DNA of 64,000 bases, from assembly GCF_905220415.1 (NCBI RefSeq), contig NC_059539.1, positions 496,001 to 560,000 on the forward strand, given 5' to 3'. The DNA is from Colias croceus (taxonomy: Eukaryota > Arthropoda > Insecta > Lepidoptera > Pieridae). The notes under the pieces are model-generated. The model was not told the DNA's origin. It ran no database searches and was given only the letters and a program-made list of their open reading frames with translations. Below, piece after piece: positions 23,401 to 32,800 of this stretch (position 1 is its first letter; every line of letters starts with the position of its first letter). Position numbers and translations under genes: made by a program.

Positions 23401-25376
23401 CTCGTTCCAATGCCAGGCGCCTATACCATCTTCTAACTGAAATAAGTTATAATAACTACCGAATCGATGATAATTATTTATGAATTTTGATGATTTGAAA
23501 GCGTTTTCTATACGCATTTCGTAACGAAGTCTAGTTGAATAAAAAATTTAAAAGCAATTTAAAGCTAAGCAATATTAGCAACATGGTTTTATTTGTTCTT
23601 AAGTGTAATTTTACTCCGTGTTCCTGTTTTAAAAAGTATTGTAATAATGTGTTTATGTATTTACCACCGGTGGGTTGTCTAGAGGTCCATCTCGCCACAC
23701 AACCCAATCTTCATACCCTGCCTTTTTACCAGCACTCTGGTTAAACCATTCTGACGCTGTACTAATCCGCTGAACATCCAAACTCATCAAGACTTTGAGA
23801 TCTGTAAAATTATAATTAATTCTTAGCAAACAATTGTTTAGTAGATAATTTAATATAATGAGCAAATTTCGAAAACAATGTATTTGCCCTGGTAATACCT
23901 AAATTATATTTAATTTGGAGATTATTACACGTCTGTCGTACCTTAACAGCTTGAAGGTGATGGCTATTTAGGATTAAATTTCCTTAATGAATTTTATAAG
24001 CTTTTCTATGTATAAGTGAAGAAGAACTTTAGAATAATTTTATTCTAGATAGGAAAGTGGGTTTGTAAGAAAATTGTAGTTTTTAAATGCCTATATACTT
24101 GAAAATATGTACTTACCCAACTTTTTAGCTTTTTCAATCAGCTTATTAAAAATATCCTCGGTCCCATAACGTTGGTCAATAGCTGTGAAGTCAAGCGTCC
24201 CCGGGCGTGTACAGTCCGGGCTCTTTGCTTGTATAGGAGATAGGATCACTGCGTCTGCGCCTAGTGCTTTTACGTAGCTAAGTTGTTTTGTGACACCTAT
24301 AAATATTACAAAACTACCATTATCAATAATTACCTATTTCAATATATTGCTAGGTAGGTACTTATATTCTATAACGTTTCATACTCACCACTATTAGAGA
24401 ACGATAAGTGTGTAGTCACAGAATCACAATATAAAAAAAAAACTTGAGCGATGTCAAGGGATATCCGGATGGAACGGTGTTAAGTTAGAGAGAGACAGGC
24501 AGAGAACCACGCGCACACCGCCACACACACCGCACAGCTTACAACTCTAGCAAAAAGTGTCGTGACAACTTTTCGTAAGATTTTTTTCCGTCTAGCCCCC
24601 TTTCACAGCGTGCGATAAGGAACTTCGTTCCAGTATAAATATGTTTTATATGTATATGCAATTTGAAATTTCTAAAAATATATACAGCATGACCATGTAT
24701 TAAATAATAATAGAACTTACAAACTATTTAGTATAAATAACTTGAACATAACTTGTGTATGTAATTATGTGATATTGTTGTGTTATAACAAGCGACTACA
24801 AGGCGACCGAAATAAATACCTCGAATTCTAATTATAAGCGTACTGAAAATAGTAAAGCTTTTTGGTAGACACCTAACATGTACAATTAATTATGAGGTAA
24901 GAGGTTCTATTTTAATATATTTATTTGAAAATCTCTATAAAATACACACAATATATTATAAAAACATTCAAATATTGTAAACAGCGAAATACTTAAATGC
25001 TCAAACTTAAACATTTATTTATTCAATTAGACTTCTTTTGGAAGCACTTTCGAATCGTCAATACATATTTTCAACATTTACCACCGATTCGGAAAGCAGT
25101 ATCTATGGAGAAGAACCGGCAAGAAACTCCATAGTTGCTCTTTTAAAATCATGTCAATATTACAATTTAATTTTACATAAGTTACATAATATGTCACTTA
25201 TATCTAACAAGCTTCTGTAACACCAAATTTTTTAACATACCCATTAAATCACCCAAACCATCACCATCCAAATCTTTAAAAGAATCCACTATAATCCGAT
25301 AGTAGACCGCATTGTTCCACCACGCGGCCGACACACACTTTGCCACTACAACGAACACGATCGCTCTTAACCACAT
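20450..25376 (-). CDS. Maltase-like protein A, catalytically degenerate (GH13 pseudoenzyme)
   Basis: Minus-strand exons: 25241-25376, 24117-24296, 23665-23801, 23171-23436, 22310-22478, 20820-21197, 20450-20603 (the last perhaps running on to a TAA at 20415, or spliced to 15680-15861). All junctions keep phase and have AG acceptors with GT donors. A signal peptide MWLRAIVFVVVAKCVSA is followed by VYYRIIVDSFKDLDGDG, the usual GH13 maltase start. Compared with genes B and C, catalytic region I DxVPNH reads SLDVQR (112-117). The nucleophile in GFRxDA is replaced (GFIITP, Thr207). NHD of region IV reads ARQ (299-301). The acid/base Glu may survive (ILVET, Glu245). Length differences from B are all multiples of three codons' worth of bases. 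Known family role is alpha-1,4-glucoside hydrolysis in the gut; I infer a secreted, non-hydrolytic protein. Confidence 0.75.
21270..21475 (+). repeat. Interspersed repeat ending CAACAGCTAGT
   Basis: A diverged repeat with TTGAAATTTGGCATGCAGGT and GCGAAGCTGCGGGCAACAG followed by CTAGT. It lies in the intron between the exons at 20,820-21,197 and 22,310-22,478 of gene A. Confidence 0.6.
21663..21833. mobile_element. MITE with GAAGTGAAACTTCTTTA terminal inverted repeats, copy 1
   Basis: Perfect 17-bp inverted repeats at 21,663-21,679 and 21,817-21,833. The outer sequence ACACACGT just to the left is shared with the second copy (37,268-37,382), so the true element may be larger. The interior holds GATGGCGCGTAACG and is non-coding. 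It sits in an intron of gene A. Confidence 0.6.
24425..24630. other. GC-richer block in intron 1 of gene A
   Basis: Contains CGCGCACACCGCCACACACA and ends GGAACTTCGTTCC, a small palindrome. It is probably a fragment of a DNA transposon, but no inverted termini or coding motif could be fixed. Confidence 0.3.
24993..25212 (-). mobile_element. 3'-end-only copy of the CR1/Jockey-type LINE
   Basis: Matches the 3' untranslated end of the element at 16,500-19,980: TTATTTATTCAATTAGAC, CACTTTCGAATCGTCA, ACCACCGATTCGGAAAGCAG and ACTCCATAGTTGCTCTTTTA occur in the same order in both. It holds no coding sequence. It is inserted about 30 bases inside intron 1 of gene A, just beyond the donor of the signal-peptide exon. 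Confidence 0.8.
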
Positions 25377-25399
25377 TTTGCGAGATTAATGCTGTAATT

Positions 25400-26849
25400 G
25401 CTTCCATAGGTAGATCTGTAGTAGTGATGTACTATTTGTAACAGATTTTACTGTTTTGTGTTATAGAAAAAAGGTATATAAATCTATCTAGTTTTTTTTT
25501 TAATTTCTTGGATTTTTGATGTTTGTTCTTACATCTGAAGTAATATGAAGTAATAATTAAGAGGAAAGATGCGATTTTTTTGTTAACAACAATTGATTAA
25601 AAAAAAATCTGTCTAACATTAGATAAACAACATTTTTCCGAGTAAGATAAGCTATATTTTTTCCCGACTTAAACCGGGCAAAGTGAAGGCGAAGGCGAAG
25701 TGGGAAGTGATGAATAAGGTATTGAAAAATTCTTTCGACAGTACAAAAATAACACGTTAGTGACATAGGCTATATTTATTTTATCTCCAGTCAATCTAAG
25801 CAAAGTCGGGTTGAATTACTAGTTGTAAATAATGTAACAATGGAGTAAGAATTCGCTCCAAGTTGTCTGATAATAAATTCACTTCGCCTGTAAGACATTA
25901 TCTGCAATGCAGCATAATTGCAGTTCAACTGATTTAGATTGTTTATTCACAAGTTTCACTGTCTTCGGTGTACGCTATTTTTAGTATCTGTTTTATTTAT
26001 CTGCTATTGTAAGCGAACATCTTTGTTTAAATGCAGTAAATGCAAAGGGAATGTTCATCGATAAGTTAGCTTTGTTAAAACGTAGTAAATGAGAAAGGAA
26101 TGTTCGTCGATAGATTTAATGTTGTTAAATATTCATTTATATTAATACAAAACCTTGGATAAGTTCATAATTATGGCATTAGGTACTACTAATAATATAA
26201 AAAAGACGTTACTATATTGTATAAGCTGTTCTTAAAATCCATAATACCAAAGCAAAATTTTGCAATATTATAAAAATATCTAATTTAACGCGTTTCCAAA
26301 AACTAATGGTTCTATAGATGTAACAGGCAAAATATTATTATAGACTTTTCAAAGATGTAAGTACCGTAAAATATAATCTTCACATAGGTTATTTGAGTCA
26401 CGTAGGTATCGTTGTAGAGGCACATCACTAGCGGCTCAGCGGATACGTGTGTGACGGTAATTTCATGAAAATTGGCTTATCATTGTCTTAATGCTGGTTA
26501 TTTGACGAGATAGATTGTTAAATATACATTTAGTGTGTGTGGCAAACTGAAATACATCAAAATGTTTAGAAAAATTTAGTTGAATTTGAATTTGTAACTA
26601 GAAAATTTCATCGATATTTGGAATTACTTAGTTTCAATTATTAATGGTAGATAGTTCAACATATAGTCTAATACCTATTTAGTAAGTATTCTATTATTGT
26701 AAAATTATTGAAGTAATACCTATATTAAACGGAAATCTATTAAAATTCTATTACAACATGGGCTTTTGATAAATAAAAAAAATCTTTTAGAAAAATATAA
26801 ATAACTTTTAATGTCTTATTACTTATTTACATTCCTAAAATAATTTACA
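25400..26849. other. Spacer between maltase-like genes A and B
   Basis: Holds the 5' flank of gene A and the 3' flank of gene B. It is AT-rich with no supported exon. An open frame at 25,557-25,766 has no recognisable motif. No AATAAA was found close to the gene B stop. Confidence 0.5.
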
Positions 26850-29800
26850 TTAAACCGAAGCTGCGCGTAATACTAAGGCTTCTCCAGCTTGTAGAGTTAC
26901 TTCACCGAAAGGAATAAGGTAAACGCAGCTATCAACGACCCATCGAAAATCTGAAGGTATTACCGACCTATAAAAGTAATTCGAAATTTAAACGTTTCCA
27001 GAACTATTCTAGCTATAGGTAGGCAAAGTTATACACGAATGTATTAATTGAGCATCGTATACTTTAACGTTAGAGTGAGTAACTGAGCAAAAAAGAGTTA
27101 AAATGCGTAAGTTGCTGCGGGGTAGCGTGGAAGCAGGACGTGTCGTACTGTTCCGTTGTTCCTTCGGGTAAGTACTGTGAGTATCTTTTTAAGACATTTA
27201 CAAACAAATGACATCTATACTTTAATTTATATTACTAAATGTCAATGCATTTAAGTGTCAACTTTTCATTTCTTACAACATTTTATTAATAAAAAGTAAT
27301 TTGAAACGATAAAACTTAAAATTAAAATGGGACGGTGTTAGCTTCACCAGTTTAAGTCGTGGCAGGTATCAACGACCCGTAAGTCGGCAATGCATTTGTA
27401 TAAACTAACTAAAATTCAAAACCAGGCAATGAGGGTTATCGGAGGGTTTATTAGAAGTACGCCAATACATGTAATGGAAAGTGAGCTGTGTATACAGCCA
27501 CTGGAAATACGTAGAAAATATCTAGCTGCTAAATTTTATTTGAAATCAAGATCTATTAAAAATAATCCTACGTATAAGGTTTTAGAGGATTTGGATTCCC
27601 TTTGTTCGAACTCCTATTGGCGACGTAAAAAAATGCCGCTGTTAATAGAAACTCATCGTAAATTTTGTAACTATCCCGTAGCTTCAAACTCCCTTTTAGA
27701 CTATTTTTCATTAGACAAATGGATGAATTACTTTGATATTTCTGGAAATATCTGTGTTGTTATTGAAGGTCTGAATATGAGTAAAGGTAAACTATGTACG
27801 GCTAATGTTAAAAGTATATGTTCAGAATATTTATTTAAAAATTATAATACATGTTATAAGTTGTTTACAGATGGTTCAAAGGATGAAAATGGATGTGGAG
27901 CAGCTTTTTATGATCCACAAAAAAATACACGCCTTGCGTTAAAGATAAATGCTACTGTATCTGTTATGCACTGTGAGTTAGTTGCGATTTTAGAAGCGTT
28001 GTCTTATTTATCAACGGTAGATTGCAATAACCTTGTCATTTTATCTGACTCAAAAAGTGCTTTGTTACACTTGGCTCGGCTACCCTCGAGAGGTCGAGGG
28101 TTTCCGATAGCCTACACTATTCTAGACACCATCTGTAAACTTCAAACCCAAAATAAAAACTTGGTTATCCAGTGGATTCCATCACACGTAGGCATCCCGG
28201 GCAATGAGGAAGCTGACACAGTGGCTAGACAAGCAATTAGTGATGGAGTATTATTTAATAGTCTACCGGTTTATTCCGAAGTACTGTCTTCTGCAACAAA
28301 AATGTGTCGCAATTTATGGCACGAATACTTTGATGAGCGTTCCCTTACAAAAGGCATTTGGTATAAGACGATTCAGTGTCAGCCTCCTCCATCGCCATGG
28401 TTTGATTCTGATAAATGTAATAGGAGAAATGCTGTTATTTTGATGAGGCTTCGTTCGGGGCACATCCCGTCAAATAAGTTTAAATTTCTGTTAAGGCTAA
28501 GTACATCTCCTAATTGCCAAGAATGCGATATCATTGATGATGTTACACATATTTTGACGGAATGTGTTCGGAATGAGGCCTTACGATCTCAAGTAATGTA
28601 TAATATTAATATAAATAGTGATTTAAATCTGGGATGGTGTAACAGCATCTTGGCTTCTCCTCTCTCTCGAGAAGCAAAGATGCTGATTAAATTATATTTA
28701 GGTAGTAGTAATTAACTTATCTGTACTTAGATAACATGTAATTTGATTCTACGGGGGTGACATTGTCCATTGTGGACAAAACCCCTATAAATAAAATAAG
28801 ATTTAAAAAAAAAAAAAAAAAAAAAGTCGGCAATGGCAGCAACGTAACTTTTTGTTTTATTTTCTTTTATGTTATTATATCACACTAACACAAGTGGTCT
28901 TATGGACCAGTTTAAATCTAAGCTATGAGTCTTCATAAAAATCTATTAGCGACTAAACTTTTTTGTCTAGTGTTGTGTCTTTTAGCGTTGTCAATTTATA
29001 CAAAGTTATGATATTTTCGAGGATCCCTATCGAATAGTATCGAATAGTAAATCATTGTTTTTTTTTGTTTAAACAATATGCATTTGTTCATATTTTGTAT
29101 GACATTAATCAATTATAATCTATTTTATAGTCTGATGGTCAAATGAATTAAAATAACCATTTTTTTATGGGTCGGTAATACAATTTAGGTTTATACTTAC
29201 ATACTTTAATACCGACCCATGTGGGTCGGCAATAGCAACTATAGGAAGCTATTACCGATCGAATATAGATTGTTTAGTTTCTCATCTACAAATTCAAATT
29301 CAAATTGCTTTATTTGCAGAATGTAGAATAAAGATGTTTGTATATACAGATAATATTGATCCTTAAACATTCCGCTCGTAATTGAGCGTGCAAATATATT
29401 TTTATTACTTTTATGACATAATAGGTGCCTATTAAAAATTATATTTTTTTTAGGTTCAATTAACATAAAACATATAATTAGGTATATTTTTTCCAGAAAT
29501 ATGGAGCCACGAAAGCGGCGAAAAGTATACAGTAAAACACAACTCGCCGAAGCAATCAATCAAATAGCATAACGAAATATCCTAGAGTTTGAAATCCTTA
29601 ATTTAATATATGTACATATATTAATAGTATTATGTTGATTAATTTAAAAGTTTGTAATTATTTAGTTCATTACTAAAAAGTACTCATTTGTTTTATTAAA
29701 AATAACTACAATAAAAAAATACGAATATATTTGCATTTTTATTTCATTTTATTAAGATCGGTAATCATCATCATCACTAGCTTCTATACATTCCATTGCT

Positions 29801-32800
29801 GGAAAAAGGCTTCCTCTCACATACGATCGGGAATAGCTGCATAAAAATCGTTAATAGCTTCACAGCCGTTTTTATGGGTCGGTAATAGCAACAATCGACT
29901 AAGTCACATTGTAAATTATTTTTTACAAGATAATCCTTTATTAGAATGTATTTGCTTCAATAAATACATTTTTTATACATAACACTAGCATATAAAATGA
30001 AATTATAAATCTTTAGAAGAACCAGCATACTTAAAAAATATGGTTGATTTTGAAATTGCCTTAGAGGGGTCGTTAATACCTGCGTTTACCTGTCTCTGAA
30101 AAAAAAATGTTTATTAATCTATAATTGATAGGCACTATAAAGAGTAAGTTTGTTTGTTTGGATGAACGCGTTAATCTCAGGAACTACTGCTTGAATTAAA
30201 AGGGATAAAATAATAATATTAGAATTGCACATCACGCTTTGACCAATAGAAACGAAGCATCAATGAACAATGTAGCAAATTACGCGGGAAAAATCGAGTA
30301 AGGCTGGGTCCACATTTGTAGCATCTTGATGTATCACGATCAGTCGTATAGTATCGAGTATTTGTATCATAAATATGGACCCGCATTTGTCCATGTCATA
30401 TTATAAAGGCGTATCTTGAAAAAAAACGCGTCCATACTTATCAAATGCTGTATCATGTCAGTGTATCATTATAACACTTTCGTTATCCCAGCTCATCTTC
30501 AATGTTTACTCCTCTTTCACAAACCACGAAATGGCGGGAACACAGGCAATGATCGCGTATCAATTGCATTCACGTCCAAACTTGAGCGATACGATGTGTA
30601 TCCTCTTTGATGATAGCGGAAAAACCGACACACGATGGTTCGCGGTGTATCACGTATCACGTATCGTAATACAGTATCAAAATACGTCCACACCACCGAT
30701 CGTGATACGCGTATCAGATACGAGGTGTATCATGATACACGGTTAGTGCGGATCGGGCCGTATCAGATACGGCGTGTATCATCAACGGGTATCATCTTGC
30801 GTCCAAACTAGCGATCATGATACGCGCCGAGGCCACGCAACGGAGATACGATACACCGAAATGCTACAAATGTGGACCCGGCTTAACATGCCATAGACAA
30901 TCATAAATCAGAAACAGAATTTGTCATACAACTAACAACACAGTTAATTTTATTACATAGTAATTTAGAACGACATATAGAAACTAAAACAATACACGTT
31001 TTCTTTATGACTGAAGCATATGGTCCTGTTTTAATAGTTTAGAAATATGGTTGGATTATGGAATAAGTTCTCTTATTAAACTCATGAATTATTTGTTTAA
31101 AAATATTTAATTTACACCTTTGGGGGATTTTTGAGCATAATTTAATTAAATTACGTTAATTTGTTAGGCGTAGCCCCTAGATATTATACCAAAGGTTAAT
31201 TTTGTTTGAAATGAAGCTATTAACTCATTGCACATTCCAGTAATAAATACGAAATAGACAGAAGCCAACCAAAAGTTTCATTAAAAAGAAATAAAAAAAT
31301 AAATTTCAGTTTTGTCGGAAAAGTTTAATAATTCTGAGCGCGGAGCAGCTAGTTACGTGAAACTTTGAACGGTTTGAATTTAATTATTTTTTCCGCGGTT
31401 ATATTTAAAAATTTAAGCGTCAGAAGACTATTTTTCCTTTTTACATGGAGAAGAACTCTCAAAGTCTAGTTATATCATTAACGGTTGTTAACTCAGCAAT
31501 TAGGTATAGAAATAAGCGTCTAAATATAAATTATATCTTGTGCTTCTTAATTACATAAGAAATAATTAACAGTTTAGAGGAAATGAGTTAGTTTTCCAAA
31601 GACATACATAATATTCTATATACTTGAAAGCAAATTTCAATTATTTACAGGATGTAAATATATTATTTACAGTTATTTCAAAGGATATGTTCAAAGCATT
31701 TGCTAATGGATTGAGCTTTTGAATAATCTTAAATATTATTTATCTTGTAAAAGTTACGGTATGGTTTACTGTGATATATCTACCGATTTCCTAACTATAA
31801 TGTTAAAAATCTTACCCATTAACTCGATTCGAATGAACACTAGATACATGGACAGTGAGAGGTTCCCGTAGATATGGAACATTAGACACATCCACGGTTT
31901 CCCCGGTAGCACCCACGTTGAATACCAAGGCATATGTGTCGTGGGTGACCAGGTATCTGACGAGAATCAGGGTGTTCTCACTCAGGGCCTGGATGAAGTA
32001 GTTCCCGTGGGATAGCGCTGGTTCGCGACGTAGTGCTGTCAGGGTTTGGTATACCTGTGAATGTAGGAAAAGAATAATTTATTGATTTACAAAGTAGGTA
32101 TAGGAAGTTATGAAATCATTTGACATTTGGACAGGCTTTTATATTAAAATTAATAAATAATCGACGTTTACTCAACTAGATCGAGTGAAATTAATACGAT
32201 ATTTATTTATTTTTAAAATGTAATATAACCTTATAGTGGCTCCTCGATGCAGTCTTTTGAGCTTGTAAATTAATTTCTCTATAATCAGCTGCAACTGGCA
32301 GCCAAGTTCTGGGTCCAGTTGTGAAGCCAGCATTTGCTGTATCATCCCAATGATACGGTGTTCTAGCGGGATCTCTAGAAAATTCTAAGTAATTGTCCTC
32401 ATTGCCCTGGTTGATTGCTTGCACGTCCACTGTGTCATTCCAGCTGACGAATCCATCTCTCATACCGATCTCTTCTCCTTGATACGTTATAGCGACTCCA
32501 GGAAGCATCATGTTTAGAGCATTCAGACCATCGACCATGTCAGTTCTGAATCGGGAAGGCATTCTCTTCTGGTCGTGGTTGCCGAACTAGAATATTTTAT
32601 CGAAATTAGAAGTAAATATTTCTGTGGTCATGTATTTTAATATTTGATTTTACTGTTGTGAAATGATCTTCTGATGTGAATTGTTGTTGTTATTCGTATT
32701 ACAGATACTAATTATAGTCCGGTAAATGAGAAATTAGGCGGACCACTTTTCGGCGAAAACATAAATGGGTGTATTAAAACTAAATATGAACGCCGCAGCA

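Larger units (their letters stand above)
26931..30091. repeat. Dispersed short motif GGTCGKTRATA in last exon and intron of gene B
   Basis: At least twelve copies of a GGTCGGTAATA / GGTCGTTAATA core in both orientations. Positions: 26931-26942 (-), 26958-26968 (-), 27367-27378 (-), 27382-27392 with 28825-28835 (split by a LINE), 29169-29180 (+), 29208-29219 (-), 29223-29239 (+), 29250-29260 (-), 29756-29765 (+), 29825-29840 (+), 29847-29861 (+), 29876-29892 (+), 30066-30091 (+). Several continue as AATAGCAAC. The first two lie inside the coding exon. The 30066-30091 copy also shares TGCGTTTACCT with the exon, in opposite orientation. I know no element with this signature. Confidence 0.6.

Noticed and set aside
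27080..27185. Possible short plus-strand exon (ATGCGTAAGTTGCTGCGGGG, followed by a donor-like GTAAGTAC)
   Set aside because: The frame is only about 20 codons with no matching partner exon and lies in the last intron of maltase B; it is left unannotated.
30416..30746. Plus-strand open frames
   Set aside because: They lie wholly within the GTATC-rich foldback element and are incidental to its composition.
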